Of a DNA stretch of 64,000 bases, positions 6,769 to 16,535 are shown piece after piece. Origin of the DNA: Bacteroidota bacterium. Lineage in GTDB: Bacteria; Bacteroidota; Bacteroidia; B-17B0; Aurantibacillaceae. The stretch lies in assembly GCA_029237825.1 (NCBI GenBank), contig JAQZBQ010000005.1:1-64000 (forward strand), in the 5' to 3' direction. Each line of letters opens with the position of its first letter. The stretch's first letter is position 1. The position numbers and the translations under genes are program-made. The notes beneath the pieces are model-generated. The model ran no database searches and was not told the DNA's origin. It saw nothing but the letters and a program-made list of their open reading frames with translations.

Positions 6769-9132
6769 TTATTTTTTAAACTCTACTTTCATTTCCACAC
6801 GGCGGTTTTTCTGGCGCCCTGCTTCGGTAGCATTATCTGCAATTGGCATGTTAGGGCCAAACCATTCGGTGATGATCTTATCTGCTTTGGCGCCTTTAGT
6901 CACTAAGTATTTTTTTACTGCTTTGGCACGTTTCTCAGATAACAACATGTTCTTAGCGGCATCACCCTGGTTATCTGTATGTCCGGATAATTTCAGTGTC
7001 CAGTCGTTTTCATGTTCCTTCATCAGTTTCGCTAAATCATTTAATGATTTAAACGATACGGGTTTGATGATGTCTTTACCCGTCGCAAATTCTAAACTCG
7101 AGAAGGCTTTTTCCAGGATCTTTTGCTCTTCGGCTTTTAATACCGGTGCAGGCACACAACCTCTTAATTCTTTCACACCGGGTACTGCCGGACAATCATC
7201 ATCCTTATCCACTACTCCATCTCCATCGGTATCCGGCCAAGGACAACCTTTGTTTTCCACCGCACCAATAATTTCAGGACAGGCATCGTCTTTATCTAAA
7301 ACGGTATCACCGTCTTTATCCGGGCAACCTTTAAATTCCTTAGGTCCTTTTACATCCGGGCAAGGATCTTCCTTATCCGGTGTTAAGTCGCCATCACGGT
7401 CAGGGCATCCTTTGAAATCAAGTAAGCCTGATTCTTCCGGACATTCATCTTCTTTGTCCATGATGTTGTCACCGTCTTTATCCGGGCAACCTTTAAAGAC
7501 TGGTAAACCTTTTTCGTCCGGACAAGCATCTTCCGAATCCATGATACCATCAGCATCTTTATCCGGGCAACCACCTAAGGTTGACAAGCCTGGTGTATCC
7601 GGACATTTATCATCCAGATCTTTCACACCGTCACCGTCTTTATCCGGGCAACCCTGTAAGGCTTCCAGACCAAAGATTTCAGGACAGGCATCTTTTTTAT
7701 CGGCTACGCCGTCTTTATCTTTATCCTTCGGTTTTTTACCAATGGTTAAGTTAAAACCTACACGCACATTAATATTTTTAGTATAAGCCGGCACATACGC
7801 CTTACCATATTTATCTGCTACCAATATGCCCAGCACGTTATCAGAGATCACATACCACTGGAACCAACCCGGGTTCAGTACCAAACCTAAACCTACATTG
7901 TTGTAACTTCTGTTAAGCATGGAATAAGAAATAGAAGCATTTAACCAGCGGCCCACAGTCGTATTGAATGATAAGGAAGCAGCAGGATGTATCTTCTTAT
8001 CATAGAACTGTCCGTATAAAGTTAATGCCGCAAAATTCTTTTCGTTGATGTGGTATTTACCACCCAGGTAAATTTTAGTGCTTAAATTGGTACGGTAGGT
8101 GTTGATGTTTTCTTCCACCTGAAATTGCTCGGCAATGGAGTCAATGGTTTTAGTAAACGATTCTTCAATGGTAGTACTATCGTTAATGAAATCCTTTAAG
8201 TTCACACCGGTAAAAGTTACCGAAGAACCGGGATTGGCACTCACATAATTGCGGGTCGCTTCTTTCCATTCAATAAAACCAAGGTCGAGCACCGATGCCG
8301 ATACCGACCATTTATCGTTCACTATATAATTGGCGCCAAGGTCAATCCCTACACCCGAATTTTTGGTATTAAACAGGTAACGCATGGCATTAAAATCTTT
8401 TTGTGAACGCGCGTTGCTGTCTAAACCGGAAGTATATACAGCTATATCAGATTTGGCGGTGAGGTCAAAGTTCTGTGAACCGGTTGTTAACGACACATCT
8501 GATTTTTTGGTGTAAATGTTTTCCTGCCCCATCAGGTATTTTACTTTTCCCCCAACGGTTAATTTCTTTTCAATCACTTCACGCGCAAAACCCACGCTGA
8601 TGTCGGTATAGTGCATCATATCCGCACCGAAGTTAAATTTCTGTTCCTGGCCCAGTGTTTCATCCGCGCCATTCCCGTTGATTAATACATTTAAGAAATC
8701 CTTGGGGTAGCGTAACCTGAAATCCATTTTATTGGAAACATTAAAGCTCAGGTAATTTTTCTTTTTTACGCGGAAACCAAAGGTTAGTAAATCCAGATGA
8801 ACAGCAGTACTCAGGTAATTGTTCTTTTTGGTTTTAGAGATCATGTTATCAAAATCGTAATAGGTTTTTCCCTGGCTATCCTGTTTAATGAGGTCGGCCA
8901 GTTTAAAACCGCTGTTACTTATGTTCAGGTAAGCAGCAGGAACAGGGAACGGAGGAAACAAAGGCGCAATGGCGATGTTGATTTTGGCTCCGGGTACAAA
9001 GGCAGGGTTTACATGGGCCTGCGTTTGCTGAAGCGATGAAATATTGTACATGGTTAAATTTTGTTGTGCCAGTACGGGCAACGACAAAAGGCTTAAAAAT
9101 GATACGCTGGCTAAAAAGGATCTGAGTGTCAT
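6769..9132 (-). CDS. OmpA-family outer-membrane protein with DUF5723-type barrel and TSP type 3 repeats
   Basis: A 787-residue protein with a Sec signal peptide (LSLPVLAQQ end). Residues about 25-450 look like a Bacteroidota-specific beta-barrel of the DUF5723 type, starting at NPAFVPGAKINIA. Residues about 465-660 carry seven calcium-binding thrombospondin type 3 repeats of 25-29 residues, of the form PDKDGDGVxDxxDxCP. The last 110 residues are an OmpA peptidoglycan-binding domain: LSGHTDNQGD, then NRRVEMKV near the end. The likely role is anchoring the outer membrane to the cell wall while exposing a barrel. It lies 31 bp after the lipoprotein gene on the same strand and ends at a strong terminator, so the two probably form one transcript. 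Confidence 0.92.
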   Translation of the reverse strand: MTLRSFLASVSFLSLLSLPVLAQQNLTMYNISSLQQTQAHVNPAFVPGAKINIAIAPLFPPFPVPAAYLNISNSGFKLADLIKQDSQGKTYYDFDNMISKTKKNNYLSTAVHLDLLTFGFRVKKKNYLSFNVSNKMDFRLRYPKDFLNVLINGNGADETLGQEQKFNFGADMMHYTDISVGFAREVIEKKLTVGGKVKYLMGQENIYTKKSDVSLTTGSQNFDLTAKSDIAVYTSGLDSNARSQKDFNAMRYLFNTKNSGVGIDLGANYIVNDKWSVSASVLDLGFIEWKEATRNYVSANPGSSVTFTGVNLKDFINDSTTIEESFTKTIDSIAEQFQVEENINTYRTNLSTKIYLGGKYHINEKNFAALTLYGQFYDKKIHPAASLSFNTTVGRWLNASISYSMLNRSYNNVGLGLVLNPGWFQWYVISDNVLGILVADKYGKAYVPAYTKNINVRVGFNLTIGKKPKDKDKDGVADKKDACPEIFGLEALQGCPDKDGDGVKDLDDKCPDTPGLSTLGGCPDKDADGIMDSEDACPDEKGLPVFKGCPDKDGDNIMDKEDECPEESGLLDFKGCPDRDGDLTPDKEDPCPDVKGPKEFKGCPDKDGDTVLDKDDACPEIIGAVENKGCPWPDTDGDGVVDKDDDCPAVPGVKELRGCVPAPVLKAEEQKILEKAFSSLEFATGKDIIKPVSFKSLNDLAKLMKEHENDWTLKLSGHTDNQGDAAKNMLLSEKRAKAVKKYLVTKGAKADKIITEWFGPNMPIADNATEAGRQKNRRVEMKVEFKK

Positions 9133-9163
9133 AAATGATTTTAAAGTCGGTCGTTTTACTAAA

Positions 9164-10828
9164 TTATTTGTTTAACGGAACATTGAATTCGCCTTTCACA
9201 CCCATCCGGATATTGAGGTTGTAATGGTCATAAATTTTAATATCCGGGGCGCCATTATTTGTTGTAGCGCCTTTAGCCCGTACAATGATGTGTTTTACGG
9301 TTTTTAAATTCTCCACCTGCGCTTTGCTGAGTAAAAAATCATTGGTTTTTTCTGTTTTACCCGTTACAATGCCGTTCCCGTCAATAGGTGCCGATTTAAT
9401 TACATCGGCATAAAGTGTTCCCGGGGCAAGGGTTTGCATCACCATGTAATTGGTGTCCACAAAATCAAGGTTCATGGCCACATCAAAAGGGAAACCGTTG
9501 TTGGCATATACCCTGAATAACATGGAATTGATGTTGTCGGACGTTTGCTCGCCAAAATCAAACGGAATGGTGTCCCTGAAAATAAAATCCCAGGCACCGC
9601 CATCCAGTGGCATCCTAAGTTCCATATCCACTTTGAACTGACTTTGGTCTGTAATAAAATTCCGTTGCGATGCAGACGGAGTACCACCTGGGTTGGTTTG
9701 CGACCCCACATTATAAATAAAGTTTTTTGGTTTGGCGTTTATAATAGCATTGAGCTGCGTAGCCGTTGGGCCACCAATTTGTGGAGGATACGTATACGCC
9801 GAGGCGCCAATAACCAGCGGAGTATTGATATCTAAATTTGTATAAGCCGCAGGTAACGGTACGGAAGAGAAAGGGAAGGTTTGCCCCGGGCCGTAAGGGA
9901 ACAACTGGATGTTGTTTAAACGGATCGGGATGCCATAGGAGTTTTCTACGGTGAAATCAATGGTTGCGTAATTGATCCGGAAATCGCCTCCGCCTGGTAC
10001 AACGTTTTTAAAAATAGAAATAGTAACGGTATCCACATTGGCGCTGATGGCCTGCTGACCTACATCACCTTTAATAGTTAAGAAGCTTTGGTTCGAAAAG
10101 GATTGCGATACCTGGAACGATTCGGCCACTGTGGACAAGGCAGCGGTTTTTGTAGCCACAACTTTATAATTCACCATGAATTTATTGGTGGTGGTTCCGC
10201 CATTGGTCATATCAAACACGTATCCGGTAAGATCGACGTACTGATTGACGTTGATGTTTCCGCCGGCAGATGCAGGTACCGTAATGGTTTGTACAAAAGG
10301 CACACCCGCCTTTTTAGCATTGGGAATGGAAATGGTAATGACAGAACTCTGCTTAAATGTGGAATTAACGGCAATATTCAAATCGCCCGTTTTAAGGGTA
10401 AGTTCATCAATCTGAACAGAGGCATTTCCGGTGGCGTAGGTAACCAGGTTGCTGAAGTTCATTGTATAGGTTGAACCCGCGGGCGTGGCATTGATCCCAA
10501 CCACATCTCCGGCAGTAAGGTTGTAATTGGTATTCACGTTATTGGTAGTGAGCGGAATCAGGTCGGTTCCTTTCACTGAAAATAAATTCCCTTTATATAC
10601 CAGTGTGCAAAATCCGGTGTTATCTACTGAAATCTGCCCGGCTTTGTCGGTTTCCAGTAAAATGTCTTTAATCGTAAAATTGCTGTTCACAAGAGGGATG
10701 GCCAGTTCGGGAGTCCATTGTTGATCAGCCATGTTTTCAAAGTCAATGTTCTTTTTTACGCAGGAGTTTAACGCGAGCGCTACGATGGCCAGGGGCAACA
10801 TTCCAGCCTTAATTGTTTTTAAAGTCAT
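9164..10828 (-). CDS. Large lipoprotein of unknown function
   Basis: This 554-residue exported protein has a lipoprotein signal peptide with lipobox LALNSC, so Cys23 would be lipidated. It then starts VKKNIDFENMADQQWTPELA, a pattern I associate with Bacteroidota surface lipoproteins. The rest is beta-rich, with many Thr/Asn and short strands and no enzyme motif that I can see. It is the first gene of a probable two-gene operon with the OmpA protein downstream, so a joint envelope role is plausible. A TAnnTTTG box sits 46 bp upstream of its ATG. Confidence 0.85.
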   Translation of the reverse strand: MTLKTIKAGMLPLAIVALALNSCVKKNIDFENMADQQWTPELAIPLVNSNFTIKDILLETDKAGQISVDNTGFCTLVYKGNLFSVKGTDLIPLTTNNVNTNYNLTAGDVVGINATPAGSTYTMNFSNLVTYATGNASVQIDELTLKTGDLNIAVNSTFKQSSVITISIPNAKKAGVPFVQTITVPASAGGNINVNQYVDLTGYVFDMTNGGTTTNKFMVNYKVVATKTAALSTVAESFQVSQSFSNQSFLTIKGDVGQQAISANVDTVTISIFKNVVPGGGDFRINYATIDFTVENSYGIPIRLNNIQLFPYGPGQTFPFSSVPLPAAYTNLDINTPLVIGASAYTYPPQIGGPTATQLNAIINAKPKNFIYNVGSQTNPGGTPSASQRNFITDQSQFKVDMELRMPLDGGAWDFIFRDTIPFDFGEQTSDNINSMLFRVYANNGFPFDVAMNLDFVDTNYMVMQTLAPGTLYADVIKSAPIDGNGIVTGKTEKTNDFLLSKAQVENLKTVKHIIVRAKGATTNNGAPDIKIYDHYNLNIRMGVKGEFNVPLNK

Positions 10829-10873
10829 GATTTACGTATGTGAGATAATTGTTTAGATTTCAATATTTTAGGG

Positions 10874-10881
10874 CAAATTTA
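10874..10881 (-). promoter_or_regulatory. Bacteroidota -7 box for the lipoprotein/OmpA operon
   Basis: On the minus strand this reads TAAATTTG, a full match to TAnnTTTG, about 46 bp upstream of ATG 10828. No clear -33 TTTG was found at the usual distance. Confidence 0.5.
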
Positions 10882-10984
10882 TAATAATTAAAATAACGTG
10901 ATTGCGTTTACATGAAAATGATACCCGGATGTTTGAAAGTTGTAACATGATAGGGAGTATTTTTCCATATCACGGGGGATTTAG

Positions 10985-10992
10985 TATCTTAG
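10985..10992 (+). promoter_or_regulatory. Possible -7 box for prfA
   Basis: TATCTTAG resembles TAnnTTTG with one mismatch and lies 23 bp before the prfA ATG. It is weakly supported. Confidence 0.35.
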
Positions 10993-11015
10993 CGCCCTTA
11001 TCCTGTTAAAAAAGT

Positions 11016-12086
11016 ATGTTAGAGAAATTAGAAGAAATAAAAAGGCGTTACAATGATGTGGAAGCGAAATTGGGGGATCCGACTGTCATTGGTGATATGC
11101 GCCTGTTCAAAAAACTGAATATAGAATACAAGAGTTTACAACCTGTCGTAGAAGCGTATTACAAATACAAACAGATTACAGACAATATCAATGGCGCTAA
11201 AGAAGTATTAGCCACTGAAAAAGACAAAGAGTTTTTAGACATGGCTAAAGCCGAACTGGAAGAAAACCGTGCGGCCGAAGAGAAATTGCAAGAGGAAGTT
11301 CGTTTATTGCTGATCCCCAAAGATCCGGAAGATGCCAAGAACTGTACAATGGAAATTCGTGGCGGAACCGGTGGTGACGAAGCGGCTATTTTTGCCGGAG
11401 ATTTATTTGAGATGTACCGCCGTTACTGTGAGATCAAGGGGTTTCAGCTGGAAGTAGTGGATGAAAGCCCGGGTTCAATGGGTGGGTATAAAGAGATTGT
11501 ATTTAATGTAAAAGGCGAAAATGCCTTTGGTACCATGAAGTTTGAAAGTGGTGTTCACCGTGTGCAACGTGTGCCTGCCACCGAAGCTGCAGGTAGGGTT
11601 CATACATCTGCCGCTACCGTGGTTGTATTACCGGAAGCTGAAGAATGGGATATTGAAATTAAGCCGCAGGACGTTGAAATGGCTACGGCACGAAGCGGTG
11701 GAGCCGGCGGACAAAATGTAAATAAAGTAGAATCGAAAGTAATATTAACCCATAAGCCGTCGGGGATTGTGGTAACCTGCCAAACGCAGCGTAACCAGTT
11801 AGGAAACCGTGAAAAAGCCATGGAAATGCTACGATCGAAGTTGTATGACCTTGAGTTCCAGAAACGACTAGCGGAAACAACCGGACGCCGGAAAACAATG
11901 GTAAGTACAGGTGACCGTTCGGAGAAAATACGCACCTACAACTATCCTCAAAACAGGATTACTGATCACCGCATTGGCCTTACCTTGTACAATTTAACCG
12001 ATTTCACTAACGGGTATATTCAGCAAATGATTGACGCGTTACAGTTTGCGGAGAATGCCGAACGTTTAAAAGAAGGCGGCCTTTAA
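11016..12086 (+). CDS. prfA: Peptide chain release factor 1
   Basis: This factor ends translation at UAA and UAG codons by triggering peptidyl-tRNA hydrolysis on the ribosome. The protein has 356 residues, the normal family length. The stop-codon recognition tripeptide PAT (187-189) marks it as RF1 rather than RF2. The catalytic GGQ (231-233) sits in [14 protein letters not shown], the glutamine that is methylated in this family. The helical N-terminal domain begins right at ATG 11016. It is followed by pyrF after 105 bp on the same strand. Confidence 0.97.
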   Translation: MLEKLEEIKRRYNDVEAKLGDPTVIGDMRLFKKLNIEYKSLQPVVEAYYKYKQITDNINGAKEVLATEKDKEFLDMAKAELEENRAAEEKLQEEVRLLLIPKDPEDAKNCTMEIRGGTGGDEAAIFAGDLFEMYRRYCEIKGFQLEVVDESPGSMGGYKEIVFNVKGENAFGTMKFESGVHRVQRVPATEAAGRVHTSAATVVVLPEAEEWDIEIKPQDVEMATARSGGAGGQNVNKVESKVILTHKPSGIVVTCQTQRNQLGNREKAMEMLRSKLYDLEFQKRLAETTGRRKTMVSTGDRSEKIRTYNYPQNRITDHRIGLTLYNLTDFTNGYIQQMIDALQFAENAERLKEGGL

Positions 12087-12165
12087 AACCGATATAAACG
12101 CTTTAAAATAGAAATTTAAGATACGGATTGAACTTCATGAATACCAATCTATAATCATCGGTTTT
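12085..12165 (+). other. Nested inverted repeat between prfA and pyrF
   Basis: AAAACCGAT (12085-12093) is complementary to ATCGGTTTT (12157-12165). Inside, a GATTG/CAATC pair adds a smaller stem. It overlaps the prfA stop codon and fills most of the gap to pyrF. It could be a weak attenuator, or chance pairing in AT-rich DNA. Confidence 0.3.
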
Positions 12166-12191
12166 AATCTTAGATCTAATAGAATTAACTT

Positions 12192-13004
12192 ATGACACGA
12201 GCAGAAATCATCAAAGAAATCAGGGCGAAGAAAACTTTTTTATGTGTTGGACTCGATCCCGACGTGGATAAATTACCTAAACACCTCCTGGAAGAGGATG
12301 ATCCCATTTTTGAATTTAACCGCCAGATCATTGACGCTACGGCTGAATATTGTGTATCGTTCAAGCCTAACACGGCATTTTACGAAGCTTATGGCGTAAG
12401 CGGCTATACAAGCCTTGAACGTACCATTAAATACATTCGTCAGAATTACCCGCACCATTTTTTAATAGCGGATGCCAAGCGCGGCGACATAGGAAATACA
12501 TCGGCTATGTATGCCAAAGCTTTTTTTAAACGCCTGCATGCAGATGCCATTACCATTGCTCCTTATATGGGAAGCGATTCGGTAAAACCCTTTTTGGAAT
12601 TTGATGGCAAGTGGGCGATTGTATTGGCCCTGACTTCCAACGAAGGTTCCAGAGATTTTCAAATGACCAACACCGGAAACGGAACCTGGTACGAGCAGGT
12701 TTTAAAAACCTCAAGCACCTGGGGCACCATTGATAATATGATGTATGTGATTGGCGCTACAAAAGCTGATATGTTAGCGGATGTGCGGAAAATCATCCCG
12801 CAGCATTTTCTTTTAGTTCCAGGCGTTGGAACCCAGGGTGGTTCTTTAGCGGAAGTTTGCAAATACGGGTTAATCCCGCATGACATTGGTTTACTGGTGA
12901 ACTCGTCCCGCGCAATTTTATATGCTTCTTCTGGCGAAGATTTCGCAACGGCCGCTGCGGCAGAGGCAAAAAAAATCGCCCTTGAAATGAAAGCGTATTT
13001 TTAA
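12192..13004 (+). CDS. pyrF: Orotidine 5'-phosphate decarboxylase (long, type 2 form)
   Basis: Last step of de novo UMP synthesis: decarboxylation of orotidine monophosphate. The 270-residue length fits the longer subfamily. FLCVGLDPD near the N-terminus binds substrate. The catalytic motif DAKRGDIGNT around residues 95-104 carries the Lys and Asp residues of the active site. VPGVGTQGGSL near 207-217 and NSSRAILYAS near 237-246 are the phosphate-binding segments. Start ATG 12192 is right before TRAEIIKEI, as in relatives. No other pyrimidine gene is nearby. Confidence 0.95.
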   Translation: MTRAEIIKEIRAKKTFLCVGLDPDVDKLPKHLLEEDDPIFEFNRQIIDATAEYCVSFKPNTAFYEAYGVSGYTSLERTIKYIRQNYPHHFLIADAKRGDIGNTSAMYAKAFFKRLHADAITIAPYMGSDSVKPFLEFDGKWAIVLALTSNEGSRDFQMTNTGNGTWYEQVLKTSSTWGTIDNMMYVIGATKADMLADVRKIIPQHFLLVPGVGTQGGSLAEVCKYGLIPHDIGLLVNSSRAILYASSGEDFATAAAAEAKKIALEMKAYF

Positions 13005-13104
13005 AACGTTGATTTCAATTAAATCGTAATCGGTATTCTGAATAAATTGATCGCTGACTGGTAACGCTGGTAAGGTAAATCAGGAACTGAATGTATCCTT
13101 AGTA

Positions 13105-15207
13105 TTACACCCTGATTCCGATAATTAAAACGTCGTCAACCTGTTCCAATACGCCTTTCCAGGATTCAAAGCGATCAGAGAGTACAGCAGCCTGCTCTTG
13201 CATGGACAAGGTTTTGCTTTCTTCAAGAATGTCTTTCAGTTGTTTATACTTAAACTTCTTTCCTTTTGCCCCGCCAAACTGATCGGCATATCCATCCGAG
13301 AAAAGATAGATCAGGTCGTTGCGGTGCAGCTGAAGGGTCTTGGTTGTAAAAGTCTGGATCTGTTCTTCTACAAATGCACCAACTGGGAACTTATCGGCAT
13401 TCACCTGCAAAAACTCATCATTCTTAATCACATAAATCGGGTTATTAGCGCCGGCATAATTCATTTCCAATGTAGTGGTGTTGATCACACATAACGAAAT
13501 ATCCATCCCGTCTTTAACCGATGATTCCTGGTAAGTTTGGTGAAGTGCCACAATCAGCTGATTGTTCACGTAATTTAAAATATCGGCCGGGTCGTTCAAA
13601 TCTTTTTCCAAAACAGCCTTGTTCATTAAGTTATAGTTGACAATGGAAATCAAAGCCCCCGGAACACCATGCCCGGTACAATCTGCTGCTGCTACAAATA
13701 TTAAATCCCCTTTTTGTTCAATCCAGTAAAAGTCACCGCTTAAAATATCCTTTGGTTTATAAAACACAAACGATTGTGGTAACAGGGAATTCCATTGCTT
13801 TTCAGGCGGAAGGATGGCACTTTGAATGCGTTCGGCATACCGTATACTGTCGGTAATATCTTTGTTCTGTTCTTCCACGATGTGCTTCTGATTCTCCACC
13901 GTTTGCTTCTGTTCTTCAATAATTTTATTTTTTTCTTCAAGGGCAAAGTTTGCCTTTTGTTTTTGCTTTAATCCCCGGAAAACAAAAAACACCAATACAC
14001 CAAGTATACCCGCAGCAATGATAAAAATGGTTTTAATAAAGGATTCGCTTTTTACTTTTAAGTTCAGCATCTCATTTTCCTGCTGCTTTTTCTCTGAAGC
14101 AAATCGGGTCTGCATCTCTGCGGTAATCTCTGCCTGGTCTTTGTTATAAAGGGTGTCTTTTAATCTGCAGCATAACACGCTGAAGTCAACTGCTTTTTTA
14201 TATTCACCCATATCACGGTATAATAAAGCCAGGTTTTCAAGGGTGATGATTTGTTTATAGAGGGAATTAAGTTCAAGGGAAAGTGCGTGGGCTTTTTCAA
14301 AATAGATTTTTGCTTTGGCGTAATCCTTTTTGTCGTAATAAATGGAGCCAATGTTACTGCAGGAGGGGAAGCTGCTTTTTTTATCACCCAGTGTTTCATA
14401 AATCTGGTAAGCCTGCTGAAAATATTCCAACGCTTTATCCTTATCATCCATGCCATAATAAATGGCGCCGAGGTTGTTTAAAGACGTACCCTCACCCTTC
14501 TTGTTTCCTACCTTACGTTTCAATTTCAAAGAAATCTCGAGGTACTCAATGGCTTTATCATAATTTTTCTGATTCGTAAAAATACTCGCCAGGTTGGTGT
14601 AGCAGCTGGCTTCCGATACAATGTCGTTGGTTTCTTTGGCAAGCGTGAGCGCTTTATTATAATATTCAACAGCCTGCGACTCGTTATGCGTATCCTCATA
14701 AAGTAAAGCCAGGTTAATATACAAACCGGCCAGCCCGTCTTTATACTGTATGGCTTCAAAAATTCTCAGGGCTTCACTGTAATGGGTAAGCGCCGAATCC
14801 AGTTCACCCATCTGGTAAGCTACCTTTCCAAGTCCCTGGTAGGCATCTCCGACACCAATTTTATTTTTTTCTTTATCATACTGCGAAAGTGCCTGGGTGA
14901 AATTGACTTTTGCCAAACTGTACTCCGCTAAGGAATAATTGATTTCACCCTCAACATTCAAGGCGTTGGCTTTGCCTTCCTTATATCCCGATTTCTCTGA
15001 AATGGATTTTGCAGAATTTACCAGTCGTAATGCCTGGGTTAAATCGTTTGATAAGTAATATCTGGCAAGATTAACAGAAGCGTCAACTTTATCACGGTCG
15101 CTCAAAGCTGCCTGCATTTTTTGGTGTAAACTCAGAGAATCTTCCCGTGAAGCCAGGGAAAGACTTAAAAGTATGCACGTAAAAAAAAGTAAACAGCGGT
15201 TAAACAT
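13105..15207 (-). CDS. TPR-repeat membrane protein with SpoIIE/PP2C-type phosphatase domain
   Basis: A 700-residue signalling protein. It has a signal peptide and about seven tetratricopeptide repeats (roughly 60-370). One membrane segment near 388-410 is followed by a coiled coil (EEQKQTVENQKHIVEEQ) near 415-450 and a cytoplasmic SpoIIE-type serine phosphatase domain (about 460-700). The phosphatase metal motifs are visible as GDFYW, ADCTGHGVPG and FSDGYADQFGG. This topology is common in Bacteroidota and suggests a periplasmic TPR sensor controlling dephosphorylation of an unknown anti-sigma-antagonist-like partner. No partner gene lies beside it. Confidence 0.9.
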   Translation of the reverse strand: MFNRCLLFFTCILLSLSLASREDSLSLHQKMQAALSDRDKVDASVNLARYYLSNDLTQALRLVNSAKSISEKSGYKEGKANALNVEGEINYSLAEYSLAKVNFTQALSQYDKEKNKIGVGDAYQGLGKVAYQMGELDSALTHYSEALRIFEAIQYKDGLAGLYINLALLYEDTHNESQAVEYYNKALTLAKETNDIVSEASCYTNLASIFTNQKNYDKAIEYLEISLKLKRKVGNKKGEGTSLNNLGAIYYGMDDKDKALEYFQQAYQIYETLGDKKSSFPSCSNIGSIYYDKKDYAKAKIYFEKAHALSLELNSLYKQIITLENLALLYRDMGEYKKAVDFSVLCCRLKDTLYNKDQAEITAEMQTRFASEKKQQENEMLNLKVKSESFIKTIFIIAAGILGVLVFFVFRGLKQKQKANFALEEKNKIIEEQKQTVENQKHIVEEQNKDITDSIRYAERIQSAILPPEKQWNSLLPQSFVFYKPKDILSGDFYWIEQKGDLIFVAAADCTGHGVPGALISIVNYNLMNKAVLEKDLNDPADILNYVNNQLIVALHQTYQESSVKDGMDISLCVINTTTLEMNYAGANNPIYVIKNDEFLQVNADKFPVGAFVEEQIQTFTTKTLQLHRNDLIYLFSDGYADQFGGAKGKKFKYKQLKDILEESKTLSMQEQAAVLSDRFESWKGVLEQVDDVLIIGIRV

Positions 15208-15391
15208 AAAATATAAAACAAGATAGAAATAAAATTCGGAAACGTAAAAGCTCGGACGTTATTCATGGAAGGGAACGGTTATTTCGTATATAGCAGGGAA
15301 AAAGCTGCCACTAAAAATTATGCAAGTTGATATCCTTCCTAAGGGCGTATCTTTATCTGGGTTTTTCACTTATAGATTAAAAACGAAGTAT

Positions 15392-16522
15392 ATGGTACGG
15401 TTTTTCCTTACAGCATTCCTTCTTGGTTCGGTACTTGCCTTTTCCCAGAAAACGTCGGTTTATTTTAAATTTAACCGTCATGATTTAACGTTAAGTACGC
15501 GTAAAACACTCGACAGCCTTTTGATGATAAAGGATATAGAAAAAATTGTCTTACAGGGCCATACCGATTCGATCGGGAGCCATTCCTATAATGATAAACT
15601 TTCTACGCAACGGGTAGATGAAGTGAAAAAGTATATGCTGTCGAAAAATATTCCCGAATCCCTCATTCAGGTTAAAGCCCATGGAAAGCGCGTGGCTTTA
15701 AACAAGAACGAAGGTGAACAGCAAAGGGCGTTAAACCGGAGAGTAGAAATTGAAATGGTGATAAAACCAAAAGTATTGCCGCAAAGGAAAGACACGCTGA
15801 AACCTGTTTCCAAAAAACCGCTTAATGCGCATGAAGCAGAGATTGTAATCAGTGGCAAGGTTTTAAACGAAAGGAATGAACCTTTGGCTGCTGAAATTAT
15901 TTTAAGTGATAAAAACGGGACCGAACTCAAAACCATCAGAAGCGATAAAGATGGTACCTATTCTTTTAAAGCTGTGGTGAACAAAAGGGATGCTTATACC
16001 CTTACCTACTACAACGACTCATCCTTTGTTGATGCCAGATCGATTCATTACTCCAATCCAAGGCTACCCTACACCAATCTGAAAACGGTATTACACCTTT
16101 TAAAAAGCGGGGAAAAGTATGTTCTGGAAAACTTAAATTTTGAAGGCGACACTTCCCAGTTGATCCCGGCCTCCCTGCCATCTCTGGAGGCGTTATATAA
16201 AGTGATGCATAAAAACAAACGGCTTGTTATCCGTATTGAAGGCCACGTGAATTTTCCCTACCATTGGGGAAATCCGAAAGATACAAAAGCACGCTCCGAA
16301 CGATACGTACCGCCGGGCATGAATTACGAGCAGTTTAACCAATGGCTTTCGGAAGACCGTGCCAAAGCCGTTTATAAATACCTCGTTAAACGCGGCATTG
16401 AACCGGGGCGGATGTCAACCATCGGTTTTGGCGCCAGTAAGATGCTTTATCCCGATACGCATTCGGATGTGGAAATGGCAAAGAACCGGCGAGTGGAAAT
16501 TAACGTGATCTCTATCAAATAA
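15392..16522 (+). CDS. Secreted protein with two OmpA-like domains
   Basis: About 376 residues from ATG 15392, which starts a clear signal peptide (MVRFFLTAFLLGSVLAFSQ). An earlier in-frame ATG at 15320 would place 24 non-signal residues in front and is less likely. Residues about 20-125 form an OmpA-like domain (LQGHTDSIGSHSYN, then NRRVEIEMVI). A carboxypeptidase-regulatory-like beta domain follows near 145-215. A second OmpA-like domain (about 245-376) ends in NRRVEINVISIK. Two peptidoglycan-binding domains on one chain are unusual and suggest cross-bridging or wall anchoring. It is convergent with the M42 peptidase gene. Confidence 0.87.
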   Translation: MVRFFLTAFLLGSVLAFSQKTSVYFKFNRHDLTLSTRKTLDSLLMIKDIEKIVLQGHTDSIGSHSYNDKLSTQRVDEVKKYMLSKNIPESLIQVKAHGKRVALNKNEGEQQRALNRRVEIEMVIKPKVLPQRKDTLKPVSKKPLNAHEAEIVISGKVLNERNEPLAAEIILSDKNGTELKTIRSDKDGTYSFKAVVNKRDAYTLTYYNDSSFVDARSIHYSNPRLPYTNLKTVLHLLKSGEKYVLENLNFEGDTSQLIPASLPSLEALYKVMHKNKRLVIRIEGHVNFPYHWGNPKDTKARSERYVPPGMNYEQFNQWLSEDRAKAVYKYLVKRGIEPGRMSTIGFGASKMLYPDTHSDVEMAKNRRVEINVISIK

Positions 16523-16535
16523 CCTGTAATAAAAA

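Noticed and set aside
6848-7786. 312-codon plus-strand frame opposite the OmpA gene
   Set aside because: It is an antisense shadow of the thrombospondin repeats; its Ser/Gly/Pro periodicity mirrors them.
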